This document shows positions 1 through 12,242 of a stretch of DNA of 64,000 nt, one piece after another. The notes under the pieces were generated by a model. The model was not told the origin of the DNA. It saw only the letters and a list, made by a program, of their open reading frames with translations, and did not search any database. This DNA is from Clavaria fumosa (taxonomy: Eukaryota; Basidiomycota; Agaricomycetes; Agaricales; Clavariaceae). A program made the position numbers and the translations under genes. Position 1 is the stretch's first letter. Each line of letters opens with the position of its first letter. The DNA is taken from the NCBI GenBank assembly GCA_951802425.1, contig OX637797.1:1798001-1862000 (forward strand), read 5' to 3'.

Positions 1-568
1 GTGGGTATAACAGGAGATTCGGTTGATTGGGTAGAAGAAGACGATGCCATGCTAACTCTTCTCTCACGAACCCAAGACGCGCGTCGCTCGTCGCTTGGAG
101 ATTGTGGAGGCGAGCGACTCAATTGCCTCTCGAGGGTCGCGTGGGCGCCCAGTTCTGCTTCACGCTGCAATACGCCTTGAGATCTGGTCATTATTCTACA
201 GCGAGAATGACTACAACAGACAGACCGGTGCATGGATAACTGGGTAATAAGATGGGCTCAGAGGTTCGTCGGCGTCGAGGACTCGGGCGAAAGGCTCGAG
301 AGTCATTGTCCAGCTCGCGGGCCAGAGAGTGGATAATTTGGGTATGGTTGAACATGACTTTGGTTGCTGTGGCTGTCGACTGCGGCGATCGTTGATCGCT
401 GTTGTTGCGTTGTGCGTGACCGACCGAAATTCCAATTCAAGTTTCAACGCGTCCAGTCCACGTATCGTCGAAGTACCGCGGTTAGCTCAGCTCTCTCGCA
501 GGACGAGTTCTCGGCTGGCCACAACCCATCCGACAAACTACGCGACTCATCGTTCCCATCAATTTGCG
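1..568. other. Left-edge intergenic region upstream of the Dicer gene
   Basis: No protein family is recognisable on either strand here. The open frames present are short, and the one leading into Dicer continues upstream without any conserved residues. I take the stretch as promoter and 5' leader of the Dicer-like gene, possibly with the end of a gene lying to the left of the window. Confidence 0.4.
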
Positions 569-3500
569 ATGTTAAAGATCTGGAAGCAGGCGTGGAAGAA
601 AGACGTCCCGTCTCCAAGTTCTACATCTGAACGCGACGACGACCGAAGCGGACCGTCGAATGGAACTAGTGGTCTGCCAACATCTGTGGATTCTGCTGCC
701 GTGTCTCCTCCAAGCACTGATGAGCTTGGCTTGCTTCCTGTCGGGCCGCTGGATGCGTCTGGGACTGAGCGGCCTAGGGCTAGAGAGTCTGCTTCGGAGA
801 CTGTGAATCACCCCTCAAAAAAATTAAAACTAGACGAAAGTAGCGCCAAACTGTTTATCGGGAAGCATCTGCCTGAGAAGGCGGACGATGAAGAGAAGGA
901 ATCACGCAAACCCAAGGTGTATGCTGAAATCTTTCAGGAGGAAATACTCAATCATGTCAAGCGGGAAAATAGTTAGTCATGGCCGCTGCTTTGTCTTCTA
1001 GTGTCTAATAGCGTTGAACGTAGCTATTGCAATTGTCTCTTCTCCCAGATGTAAGCTCATTCACATTACATTCAGCAAACCACTGGTTTGATGAGGAATG
1101 CACAGCTGCTACTCAGATTTTCTGTCAATTCTTAAAGTGGGCTGTTGAGCTAGAGGAATGTCGGCCAAATCGCACGATTTCAAAACCACGTCGTACAGCG
1201 CTGGTCGTCGTGGAGTGAGCATCCTGCCCAGACTTCGCATGCGCTACTAACGCAACAACGCAAAGCGATGATGTTTCAGTCGACGACCAGGCAATGGAGT
1301 TGGCGTTTGATTGTACCTTGACAATGGGTCAATATACAGAATCCATGTGCACCGCGAAAGTAAACCCGTGGTTTGATCTTTTGCAGTACAACGTCGTCGT
1401 GGTTCCGGCCAGCGTGAGTCATCTGCGGTCTACCAACTTATCGTGTTACAGTTCCGTCTCTCGAGTGTAGAAATTTCTCGACAGTCTATTGCGCAGCACT
1501 CTCGCAATTTCACAAATCCATGTTTTGGCAATAAACGACGCTCAACTCATCAAGGATCAAGACTCACATCCGATGGTGAGGGTTATGAATGAGTTTTACC
1601 GCGTCACAGATTCGCTCTCCCGCCCACGCATCCTCGCTATTGCTACACCGGCTTCGGACCGTCATTTTCCTTTTGATTCGGGAATGTTGATGCTGGAGAA
1701 TACGCTTGATGCCAAAGTATTCGGTGTCTCCAATGACAAGCGCACGGAGATCCTTGCTTTGCCAGATCGCCCAAGCGAAACAGTTGTTCTATATAACCCT
1801 CCTTCTCGGACCGCGGATACTCGGCTTTTCAAGGAGCTGCTCCGCTTAGATCCTGGAGAAGCCACATTTCCTCGTCACTTCAGAGCAGCACGGCATGTAT
1901 TGATGGAACTTGGCTCTTGCGCTGCTGACTTGGTTTGGCATCGTGCACTGAAAGAAATTGATGAAAGCGTCGCCCCTGTCTACGAAGAGGACGACGACGG
2001 TCCAGACTCATGTCGTATCTCAACCGCAAGGACAAAATTGAGAATTCGCGATACAGTGAAGAACCTAAATTTTGCCATGCCGAATCTGCATGAGAATTCG
2101 AGAGGGTTCAATGTCACGCCGAAATTCCTCAAGCTTGTGCGCATATTGAAATCGTGTGAACCGTACGCGGACGGCTTCCGGGGTATAGTCTTCGGTATGT
2201 GCCCCAATGATCTTCAACATATTTCGACGACATCAAACTGCCTTCCAGTACAACGACGCATAACAGCATATATCATTGCAGACTTGCTCAGGACTTTGGG
2301 CGACCACCTTAGGTTTATTCGTCCCTGCGCTGTGGTGGGACGGGATTACGGAACCGACTGCGCAAAGGAACAGGTCTGTCCATATCATCTCTTCGGATCT
2401 CAAACGCTCAACTTGCGGAATATCAGGAGAAGGTTTTCCGTGAATTTGGGAAAGGGTCATATAATTTGCTTATTGTAACAAAATCCTTGGAGGATGTTGA
2501 TATGCCCAGAGCCCAAGTCGTCATTCGGTTTGTTCTCGCAGCGTACTTGGCTGCGCTATTTCTACTGACATCGTGCTGCAGTTTCGATCTGTTTGAAAGC
2601 CATGTCTCGAATGCATACGTGCGAGCTCGCACTCGAAGACGGGAAAGTCATTTGATATTCATGGCTGAGAGAGGGAATGACGTGCATCGCCGGATCCTAT
2701 CGCTGGTGACCGATCTAGAATCTGATATGCGACGGTGGACAGACTCGGTTCTCAGCAGCCCAAGCAGTTCCATCCCTCCAAGCGGATTGCATGAGACGAA
2801 CAATCCATACTATTCTGACAGTGACGATGAAGCAGATGGCGAGACACCCTCCATATTAGATCCGACTGCGAGTGGTCATATCCGCCCGCAAGACGCAACA
2901 ACAGTTGTGTATCGCTTTTCAGCACAGCAAGGAAGCATTCTCAGTTCTACAGGTATACCTTTGTTTGCGTACGAGGAACAGAATCCTGGCCTGGGGACGG
3001 CTCGAGTGTACGTCTGCACCGTTAGCCTGCCCATGTCTCCGCCACTCCTAGTCTCGGGTCCTGCCTGTCATTCGCAGTCTCTTGCTCGTCGTGTTGCATG
3101 TTATCAGGTCTGCGTTGAGCTCTTCTTGAGAGGCTTGCTGGATTATACTCTATTCCCTTTGCCTCCAAGTGTCTCGCGCCAGTCCCTCACGGCTCTAGGG
3201 ACAAATCCGCCCACAGACACGGAGATAAAAGGCACGGGTACTCACTGCTATCTTAAAAAGCAACCCGACTTCTGGAAGAATACCTTGGCTGTCCCTCTCT
3301 GTCCTACACTTTATCCGACCATCATATCCACGAATCTCTCCGGCCCACTTTCCCAAAAGCATAGCCCAATACTTCTACTCACGCGACGACCGCTACCACG
3401 ATTTCCAAGTTTCAAGCTTTTCTTTTCTGGCGTCCCTGAGATCCTTCACCTCACCCAGGCAGCGCCTCTACAAGTCGAGGGTAGGCAATTACGTGACCTC

Positions 3501-6362
3501 CACATGTATACGATAAGGGTGTGCCGTGCTCTTTCAAACAGACCTTTCATATGTCCTCTGGAGACAATGCTCTACTTTCTCGCTCCTCTGCCTACTTCAT
3601 GGCAAGGCGTCACAGCGGGAACGGATCTACTATGTGTTGCCAACGACATACCCTGGGATCTTGTATCGCTAGCAGCAAAGAGCTGGGTCATTCCATTGCA
3701 GACGGAAAGCGTGGAAGCACTTCAGCAAGACCTCATCGACGCCGTGATACAAGACCGACGAGTCGAGTTCACGAGACGATATGACGCCATCAGGGTACGA
3801 CCTGACCTGACCCCTTTGAGTCGACCAGTCGACAGTCCTGTGAGTGCCAGCTGCGCACCGTGTTTTGCAGGTGTTTTGTTCACATGGAATAGCGCGAGGA
3901 TGGCTTTGAAAATTTCTTGGAATATTGTAAGGCCAGACGCAAAGGCTTCGAAGGTCTGCAAGATTACGATCAGCCCCTTATTGAGGTGTCCAAGATTCCA
4001 GCGTTTGTGAACAGACTCAACCCAATGTCCAAGCCTATAGCCGCCTCGACGAAACATCCAGCCAAATGTGAGTTAATCAGCACGCGCCATATAACGTACA
4101 ATTGAATGAGATTCCAGATCTCATTCCTGAACTTTGCGCCAAATTCACCATCCCCGCGAGGTAAGTCTTTCGTTGCCACCGTCGGTTCGCGATGCCAATC
4201 TTGTAAAGTACGTTTCGGACAGCCCTGTTGCTCCCTTCCATCACTTCGAGAATCGATGATATGCTCATCGTGAAGGAACTCAACTTCAAAATGTTCAACC
4301 AGACGATCTCTGAGCGGCACTTACATTCCGCTATCTCCACACCGTCGGCAGGGATTGAGTTCGATTATGAACGTCTCGAACTTCTTGGTGAGTGTGGAGA
4401 CTCGGAGGATTTGTTCGGCTCAACATAGTTGTTCGTTCTAGGGGACGCGTTCCTGAAATATCTATCGTCTTTGTATGTCTTTGTAACCAACCCCGCGGAG
4501 CAAGAAGGGGTACTACATATAGCAAGACAGCAAATCATTAGCAATAGGTCGTTGCTTCGCAATGCTATAAGCGTTGGTCTACCACAATTTGTTCTGTCAA
4601 AGACTTTCACCGTCAAACTATGGCGCCCCCCAAGTTTTTCCATTCTACCCGACCCAGTGTCATCAGCTAGCCAGACCGCTAATGGCGACGCAAATGCCAC
4701 AGAGGAGGGACAGGCGGAGGAAGATCCGTGGACAATTCCTGAGACCACATTACAAACAGTAAAACAACCTGATGAATCAGCCTCCGTCATCAGTCAGCAA
4801 GACACCACGAGTTCACAACTAGCTTCCAATGTGAAAAAGCGCTCCAAAAAACAGCGTCAACAAGACGAACGGCACAGTCAATGGCTTGGGGATAAGGTCA
4901 CTTCGTCTCCAATAATTCTTTGGCGATCACCGACTTTTTATTAGGCTGTGGCGGACGTCGCAGAAGCTATCATAGGAGCGGCGTATATTTCTGGTGGTCG
5001 CGAGGGCGCCTTGAAAGCTTGCAAGGCTCTCAATATCAAACTTCCCAACGTTGACAGGTGGTCTGACTTTGATCGGAAAGCTTTGGCTCCTCCACCTGCC
5101 GTCACGGCCAAATTGAAGTCAAGCTCACTCCAAGCCATTGAGAAGATCATCGGCCATAGATTCAACCGACCTCATCTCTTGGCTCAGGCTCTGGTATGCG
5201 GCCCACCAGCCTCTTATGGTGATACGCGGGTCTGATATCTTCATTTTTAAAACCAGACGCATACCTCAATTCCGGGTCATGAGTCAGCTTGCTACGAACG
5301 ACTGGAATTTATCGGTGATGCTATTCTTGACTTCAGTGAGTTGCCAATGGATATATAACAGTGGAATCTTCCTCATGAATTATTAGTGGTCATTCGGCAT
5401 ATCTTTGACCGCGATGTTCAACTTTCACCTGGAGCTTTGACATTACTCAAGGTGAGTTTGCATGAAGCCAGGCTGGCAAATACTGATCTTGAATACTAGG
5501 GAGCGATGGTCTCCAATTCGGCATTGGCGGCCGTCTGCGTTCGATCTGGCTTACATGACCATCTACTGTACGAATCCCACATCCTGAGGGCGAGCATTCA
5601 ATTGTATATCGACGAACTCAATACAAAACAAGTGAAAGAGTATCAACTCGCGGAGGCAGAAAGAAGACAGCCTGGTCAGTACTGGCTTGAAATTGAACCC
5701 CCCAAGGTATTGTTATACATTATTGTGCTTCTCGATTCTCACCGTAGATGTACGTTGGATTCGTGCAGGCTCTCTCAGATGTCGTGGAATCGATCATCGG
5801 CGCAATCTACGTATCTGATAACTTCTCACCCACTGGAGCAGAAGCCATCTTTGAGAATATCCTGAAGCCTTTCTATGACCGCCACATAACGTTGAAGACG
5901 CTTTCGCATCACCCAACCAAGATTCTGTTTGAATTGTTCCAAGCTCAAGGCTGCCAGACATTTGAAATCATCAAGAGGGCAGCCGAAGATGGACACAGGA
6001 CGCGGTGTGATGGTCAGGCTCTTGCTATTCCTGTGTATGAACGATGTCTGTTGATCAGGCAATCTCTAGTCATTGTCCACGATGTCATACTCGCAAGCGC
6101 GACAGACACGACGGCAATATCTGCCGCTCGCCGAGCTTCACTTTTCGCATTAGATGCCGTGGAAGGTGACGCGAATTTTCTGACGCGAACATGTGATTGC
6201 CGGGCGCAGGGGAAGAAGTCTCAAGGGAAGGCGGGAAATAAGGAAAAGCGGGCAGGACTTGCGGAAGAAGATGAAGAGATGTTCATTGTCGAAGAGTGTT
6301 TAGCCAGGCACGAACACGGTAGTCGAAGCGGTAGTGAGGAGGCATCGGACATGGCTTTGTAG
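569..6362 (+). CDS. Dicer-like ribonuclease III with degenerate helicase domain
   Basis: Multi-exon gene, roughly 1,600 residues after splicing. Dicers cut double-stranded RNA into small interfering RNAs in the cytoplasm. Visible order: N-terminal helicase region (about 970-2660), where IVFVQRRITAYIIADLL and NLLIVTKSLEDVDMP match the second RecA lobe; a Dicer dimerisation fold (about 2930-3180); a platform/PAZ-like stretch without a clear PAZ signature; and RNase IIIa, with YERLELLGDAFLKYLS near 4365-4465 and ADVAEAIIGAAY near 4950-4990. RNase IIIb follows, with CYERLEFIGDAILDF near 5300 and SDVVESIIGAIYV near 5775. The tail is a weak dsRBD-like segment. Both RNase III domains keep the acidic pairs needed for cutting. 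In the helicase, Walker A reads IVSSPRSATQ instead of a GSGKT loop, and the DECH box reads NDAQ, so ATPase activity is unlikely. The start is the first in-frame Met after which the protein looks coherent; an earlier start is possible. Confidence 0.93.
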
Positions 6363-6460
6363 TCCTCTTCGTTGATTTGTGGTGATGCGTAAAGGCAGAT
6401 GTATTGATATCCCAGACGTAAGGCTTTCGGCTGGATTCTACTACTAAACGCGCAAAAGTT

Positions 6461-6810
6461 TCAACTTTTCTTGCTTCTGCGTCGATCGTCAGAAGTAAGG
6501 ACTGGGGCACAACGACAAGCTCCTTACAGTTGGTACGAAGTGGCAAGAAAAGGGATGCTGAAAGCGCCACCAAGGCAAGCGGTCAATTTTAGCGCGAAGC
6601 GTAGGTTCTTCTTCCCTGGAAACTCGAATGGGAGATGCTAAGCAACAACAACAGCCTGTAAACGAACAAGTCCTCTGCTAGTAGCAACCAGCTACGTACG
6701 TGATATGTACCATGACCACCCGATGCGAATCGCACAGGGGCCGCCAGTCGAACACGAAACACAGCTGGATTGCGGAGTAAGGGGGTGGTGCGCGAGAGCA
6801 TGCCAGACAT
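6461..6810 (-). CDS. COX8: Cytochrome c oxidase subunit (yeast Cox8 / animal COX7C family)
   Basis: Tiny nuclear gene for a one-helix subunit of mitochondrial respiratory complex IV. It was found by joining three exons. The first begins MSGMLSRTTPLLRNP, an Arg-rich mitochondrial presequence, and ends at GGHGTYH. The second gives HLPFEFPGKKNLRFALK followed by a hydrophobic helix with IPFLATSYQL. The last adds only a few residues (SKKS) before the stop. The HHLPF-x-PGK core followed by one membrane span is the hallmark of this family, and the length of about 75 residues fits. Introns have GT-AG ends (GTACGT and GTAAGG donors). The gene lies tail-to-tail with Dicer, about 100 bases away, and is divergent from the aldehyde dehydrogenase. 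Short exons make it easy for gene callers to miss. Confidence 0.9.
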
Positions 6811-7061
6811 TGTGCACTCCAGAGGCTCTAGACGATGGATGCAACGAAGGCCCGGCCCGGGAAAATGCTTAATATGGAAGATATCACGTGTGCTCACGAC
6901 CCTCGTGCTGCTGCCATGAGTTATGCTTCCGTTCCAGGATACACGGACAGTTTGGGCGTCTTCCGGACGAGGCACCGGGCCCGCAATTTGATTTCGGTTG
7001 GAGCTCAACGTGACTGCATCCAATGTCCTGGATTCCGCAGTCCAACCCTCGCTTCTTCTCC
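6811..7061. promoter_or_regulatory. Shared divergent promoter region, COX8-like / aldehyde dehydrogenase
   Basis: These 251 bases separate two divergent start codons, so they must hold the promoters of both genes. The aldehyde dehydrogenase could start at an in-frame Met at 7023, which would shorten the region. No clear TATA element was seen. Confidence 0.5.
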
Positions 7062-9576
7062 ATGCTCGTGGCTTTATCTGCCAAACTTTTGACGCCGACC
7101 AATAAGCAGATTAATGTACCAACGGGTCTGTTTATCAACAATGAATTTGTCTCCTCGGTAGATTCAGACGAAGTCCTCACGCAAGTTTGCAGCCAATTTC
7201 GACTGGTCTAGATCTGTGCTGATTTCACTCGTATCAGCACCATCAACCCCGCGACAGAAGAAGTCCTCTGCCACGTCGTTGCAGGGACGTGCAAACCTCC
7301 TGCTATCACGGTCGTGTGTCTAATCAATAGCTTTTACAGGCTCAGCAAAGGACATTGATATCGCTGTGGGCGCAGCGCGCAATGCTTTCAACACCACGTG
7401 GGGCAAGGTCCTTCGCCCCATATTCTGTGGCGCCGAAAGGCCAAGCTCACCTTACCTTGCCATGGCAGAACGTGACGGGATACAGACGATCAGCACTACT
7501 CCACAAATTGGCCGACTTGATCGAAAGAGATCAACAGGAACTCGCTGAGCTTGAATGCTTGAACAATGGGAAACCTGTGCGAATTGCCAGGTGAGTGTGG
7601 TGGACCTCTTCGGCACGTGTTTGGGTCGTTCATTCCGCTCCGGAACTAAGACATTCTGATATCGCCGACACCATACAATGCTTGAGGTATTTTGCTGGAT
7701 GGGCAGATAAAATTCACGGCCAGGTTCTTAAACATATTGCTTCTTTCCTTCATGCAAGTGCCAAAAATGCACCTTTGTAGACCATCGAAGTCGACAACCA
7801 CAAAAAATTAGCATTTACAAGGCATGAACCTCTTGGAGTGTGTGGCCAAATGTAGGGCGCTCCCTTTCCTCCTTACGCATCAATTCATGAACACGGCCAA
7901 AGAATTCCGTGGAACTATCCCATCAACATGTGGTGCGTGCGCGATTGCGGTTCTGTATCCGAAACACTAAGAGCAAGCGCCAGGGCCTGGAAGATTGCGC
8001 CTGCATTGGCTGTGGGGTGCACTATCGTCGTGAAGCCTTCGGAGCTTACGCCCCTTTCCGCGCTTGTGTGTCATTTGCTTGACGAAATAACCTGTCTCAT
8101 CAATCACGTAGAAATTGTCAGAACTAGTGAGAGAAGCGGGGTAACAGTTAATTTCCTCCCACTCTATTATTTCGCCGACTACTAAACACAGGTTCCCTCC
8201 CGGAGTTTTGAATACAATCCCATCTTATGGCCACGTTGGTGGGGCTGCCATAGCCGCGCACCTCGGCATCGATCAAGTAGCGTTTACAGGTTCAACGATC
8301 ACAGGCAGAAAGGTCATGGAAGCGGCCGCAAGAAGCAATCTCAAAAAGGTGTCCCTAGAACTTGGTGGCAAATCCCCACACATTGTTTTCGAGTCGGCGG
8401 ACCTAGAACAAGGTTGGGCTCCTTGTCTGCCCGCATCTTGTTGTTTCGTGTGAATGACCAGAACTGTTTGAAGCTGCAAATTGGGCAGCCATGGGCATCA
8501 TGTTCAACACGGGGCAAGATTGCACCGCTGGCTCTCGCCTTTACATTCAGGACTCTATTTATGACAAGTTCGTGTCGATCCTGGCGTCTAAGGCGAGACA
8601 GCATGTCATAGGAGATGGATTTGACGAAAAAAGTTCTGGAGGGCCGGTGGTGCGTATTGTATAATTTCCCACTTTTGCGTCGTCACTTAAGGATCATGAC
8701 AAGATCTCTAAAATCCAATATGACAAAATTTGGGATTATATTGAAACTGCAAAGCAGCAGGGCGCGAAGGTGCTCATTGGTGGGGATAAGCGGCCCTGCA
8801 AGGGCTTTTGGATTGATCCGACAAGTGAGCGGAATCCGTTTGGCGTACTAGCGAGGCTAACTGACATGTGCTCGCCGCTAGTCTTCACAGACATTCGGCC
8901 CGATATGCGTATAGTGAGCTGCGGCAGTATTCTGTAAGCTTAAACGACAGCCTAATCAATACCAACCGATTTAAGGTTCGCGAGGAGGTATGGTCTTTTC
9001 ATTATGCCTCCTTAACTTTCCAGTAATCGTCATTGCCTCAAGATATTCGGTCCAGTGTTAGCGGTTGGGAAATTTGGCACAGAAGAAGAAGCAATCGCAC
9101 TCGCAAACGACACCACGTACGGCCTCGGGGCTGGGATACATTCCAGTATGAGCGCCCCTCGCATCGTGCACTGCCTGAACCTCATGCCTTTCCTTTAGAG
9201 GATGCAGATCAGTGCATGCGTGTCTCTTCAGCGTTAGAAGCTGGGACTGTGAGGAAAACCTTTTTTTGTTATGGATAACTATTCACCCCATCTCGTTGTA
9301 GGTCTGGGTTAATCAATACAACGTTGTTCATTGTAACGTCCCCTTTGGGGGAAAGAAGCAAAGTGGTATCGGTGAGTATGCCAGCTCCGTGTGATTCGCG
9401 TCCTCTGCGCCAAACGATTGTCTACACCATGTCATTTATCTTTGCTCGGCGCTATGACCATGAACTAAGGCTATGCTTTTGCAGGCCGAGAGCTCGGAAG
9501 TTACGCTTTGGAAGAGTACACAAGCGTCAAGGCGGTGCACTGGAACTTTGGAGAAAGACTTACCTGGCCTTTCTAG
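7062..9576 (+). CDS. NAD(P)+-dependent aldehyde dehydrogenase
   Basis: Oxidises aldehydes to carboxylic acids with NAD(P)+. About 500 residues over many exons, full length for the family. Visible landmarks in order: [11 protein letters not shown] near the N-terminus, [11 protein letters not shown], the cofactor-binding [24 protein letters not shown], the catalytic Glu in LELGGKSP, the nucleophilic Cys in [11 protein letters not shown], the conserved REE-IFGPV motif, and a C-terminus with [20 protein letters not shown]. The REE part is carried by a 12-base exon (8976-8987). Intron 1 appears to use a GC donor (AC|GCAAGT near 7181). The next junction (about 7276-7340) cannot be joined with a plain GT-AG intron in frame; a second GC donor (T|GCAAAC) would work, or there is a one-base error or mutation. 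The start at 7062 is preferred, but 7023 is also in frame. Confidence 0.93.
8976..8987 (+). other. 12-base micro-exon of the aldehyde dehydrogenase gene
   Basis: The four codons GTT CGC GAG GAG (Val-Arg-Glu-Glu) are flanked by an intron ending TTTAAG (8914-8975) and one starting GTATGG (8988-9042). Both introns are phase 0 and of normal length. The exon supplies the Glu of the conserved EEIFGP motif, which in this family contacts the nicotinamide ribose. Without it the protein would read MRI-IFGPVL and lack that motif. Confidence 0.8.
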
Positions 9577-10025
9577 TTATTCTGCGCCATGCTGGTATGT
9601 TAGAACATGGTTTGATGAAATGCAGGGGCGAATGGATCACTTGATGCATTCGATCGTTTTCTCGCAAAGCATGCAACGTGACCGTTCCCAGTCGAGAGAA
9701 AGATGTTGATACGGATGGCTTTCACGCTGTCAGGGTCGTGGCATGCGCCACTCGCTCGAGGGACCAGAACGGGAACAGGCTGTGATAGCATTGGTAATTG
9801 TAAAATGAAACGGCAAAGTGCTATGACGTTTTAGCGATCTACGATATTCGATCTAGGCTCACGCCAACCCCACGCGCATGAAACGGAAAAAGGCCACAAA
9901 TGAAACAAAATAAATGTCCATATTCCATCAGAATTCGCCTATAGGACAGGCAACACGGGTTGCTCCAAGCACGTGGCGGCGCCTACTGAGACGGCTGGAA
10001 CGCTGTCAGTGAACTGTGATCAGGG
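9577..10025. other. Convergent 3' intergenic region
   Basis: Lies between the stop codons of the aldehyde dehydrogenase (plus) and the first zinc-cluster gene (minus). It contains AT-rich stretches, including an AAATAAATG run near 9908, that could serve 3'-end formation. I see no gene in it. Confidence 0.5.
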
Positions 10026-11269
10026 TCAGAAGCTGTCACCAACATCACGAGTATGACCATAATAGTTTGCGTTTTGGGTATATGGGTATTTGGTTGCGCG
10101 TCTTCGACAAGGTGAGCTGACAATCAAACACGGGGCCAGAAAGACGTCTTGGACGCACTCGTTAGGCAGGAGGGCCTCATTCGAGGAGTTGGAAGCGAAA
10201 TTTGCGGTTCCCAGGGCACCCTCCACTGGGTACATACCAGTGGGATGTGCGCGATCGACGTGCGCTGCCCCGTATGGCGTATATTCCATGTTTGCAAACG
10301 CCAGGTGCTCCGTGTTGACAGCTGCGTAGGGCCCGCGCGAGACGGAGAACGCACCGTCATGGTACGGTGAAGGATCGGTCGGCGAGCTCATCTGTGCGTT
10401 TACATGTCCGTATCTGCCATTCCCGTGCTGCAGAGAAGGGGGGTGCGCCAGCGCCCCTGCCAATGAACTTTGGGCGATCATGTGAGAGGGCAGCTGCGAC
10501 GGAAGCGAGGGTGTGCGTGCCGGCTCAGAGGGCGAACGCGTGTGAAGCTGCAAGAATTGGTGGCGGTGCGTCGGCAGGGCGAAGTCGGAAGAGTGAGCAT
10601 GCTGGGGGACTATAGCTCGGTGATACCGATGGTCCATGGTGTCTTGCACGGACATGTAAGCACGAGGCGACACCGGATATTGATTCAAGCTCAGGGCTGC
10701 CGTACTCGGAGGCGCTGGCTGAGCGTGCATTGTTGTGGGATTTGCGAACTGTAAGGCACGTGAGAGGACAGGGTCGACGGAGCGGAAAAAGGCGCGTACC
10801 GGATGGGAGACATCATACACATGAGGTGAATGCATACTGGACGTCGAAAACATCGGCGCATTGACTTGCGCGTTTGTTGTATGCATACTTGACGTAGAAA
10901 ACATCGAAGTCGTATTGACTTGCGAACTTGTCGCTTGTGCCTGTCCTAGCGAGGGAGACGGACTGGAAGACGGACTGGAGGCGGCGGCAGTAGATGTAGT
11001 GGGCGAAGTTGCTTTCGCATCCGTATAGCAGCATTCGCGGTCGTGCTCGGTACATGCTTTGCATCGGCGACCAGGCCCTCCGTCTTCACACTAGGAGAAG
11101 TGCCTCGTCAGACGCGCTGTCCCTGAAGCGGGGACGGAGGGAAGTAGTCTCAAGCTGTGCTCACCCTTCTCTTGCGCTTGCGACAATAGTCGCACGCATG
11201 AGGGTTTCTCTTGGGCGGAATAGCCAAGCGGAGGTCTGGGTCGTTGTAGTCTACAGTTGTCGTCTGCAT
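10026..11269 (-). CDS. Small Zn2Cys6 (binuclear zinc cluster) transcription factor A
   Basis: Predicted DNA-binding regulator of about 389 residues in two exons. The N-terminus carries a complete fungal binuclear cluster, CDYCRKRKRR then CEDGGPGRRCKACTEHDREC, spacing CX2CX6CX8CX2CX6C. The single recognised intron falls exactly before the third Cys. The rest is low-complexity Ser/Pro/His/Gln-rich sequence of activation-domain character, with a direct repeat around MFSTSSMH (10833-10930). No fungal-specific middle homology domain is visible, so it is short for a Zn2Cys6 factor. The start was chosen because it lies about 60 bases downstream of a TATAAAAA element. Its neighbour (12243-12960) has the same cluster spacing and intron position, suggesting tandem duplication. 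Target genes cannot be read from sequence. Confidence 0.88.
10833..10930 (-). repeat. Imperfect tandem repeat inside zinc-cluster gene A
   Basis: Two adjacent copies of about 51-54 bases encode QVN-x-MFSTSSMH units of 17-18 residues. The repeat lies in the disordered region after the DNA-binding cluster. Confidence 0.75.
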
Positions 11270-11324
11270 GGCTGGTTGGTCTGTTGGGTGGATGTAGAAT
11301 GACTGACTGAGGCATTCGCAGGGG

Positions 11325-11333
11325 ATTTTTATA
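11325..11333 (-). promoter_or_regulatory. TATA box of zinc-cluster gene A
   Basis: Reads TATAAAAAT on the minus strand, about 56-64 bases upstream of the chosen ATG. This supports the start at 11269 over longer in-frame alternatives. Confidence 0.6.
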
Positions 11334-12242
11334 GGATGAATAAAATATGCATCGACCACGGATAAGGGACTGACACCGCAGCACAAATCTTTCAAAAATC
11401 TTGCCCATGCTTTGAAACACGAGGGGGGGCACCACGAGGGATCAAGCGGGAAGGAAAGAAAAAAAGGCAGCTGCAGCATAAAGTGTGGGTGCCGCAAGTG
11501 TCAGTTGCATTGGAGCCCGATCTCGCCGTCGCGATTGATAGTTTACTCCGATTGCGCAATAAGGTTTCTGGGCTGCTCGCGTTTGCCGAAATTGAAAAGG
11601 CCTCGAGGAATTATGTTAGCTCTCCTGCCACGTTGATTTGTACCTTGGCTGATGGATTCTGGGTGCGTGATACGGCTCGAATGCGGCACCCCAGTGTTGT
11701 CTTGCAATGTGACCCAATCGGGAGGATGGACAAGCGAATAATAATAACAATAATAAATGCACAGAACTTGCCAGGTGTGCGGACAGCCAGGACAAGAAGA
11801 TCCGAGAACGCTGAATGGAGCAGGGCCACGACAACATGACGAGGCACAATTTCCGAAGAGTGTTTGCGCTGATCCTTTAAACAAGCAAAGTCGACGGCTG
11901 AAACAAGTAAGATTGTGAAAACATAACTCGCAGCACAGTACGCACAGAACATGCACACCGCCTTCCCAGAGCGGCTGCAACGCGGATCAGAAGGTTGAAG
12001 TGCCCTGAGTGGGTGCAACGAGGGAAAGAAGAGTCCATTGCCGTGGTGCAACGAATTCCTTTGGACTCAAAATTTCGAAGCCCGAAGTCCCGGGCAACAA
12101 CAAAGAGGCTGTGTGTGGTAAAAAAATTCTTATTAAAAAAAAGGCTCTATTATTCATGTCATATACAGTAATCAAAACAGACAGAATCAGTCATGGAGAG
12201 TCCTTTTCGAGAGTGAAGAGCGCTTTCTCAGCGGTTGATTCT
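11334..12242. other. Intergenic region between the two zinc-cluster genes
   Basis: About 900 bases upstream of gene A and downstream of gene B. It holds an ATAATAATAACAATAATAA microsatellite-like run near 11738-11757 and an A-rich run near 12120-12140. No coding sequence was recognised. Confidence 0.5.

Noticed and set aside
6835..7092. Plus-strand frame beginning MDATKARPGKMLN
   Set aside because: It overlaps the divergent promoter and the aldehyde dehydrogenase start in another frame and lacks conserved residues.
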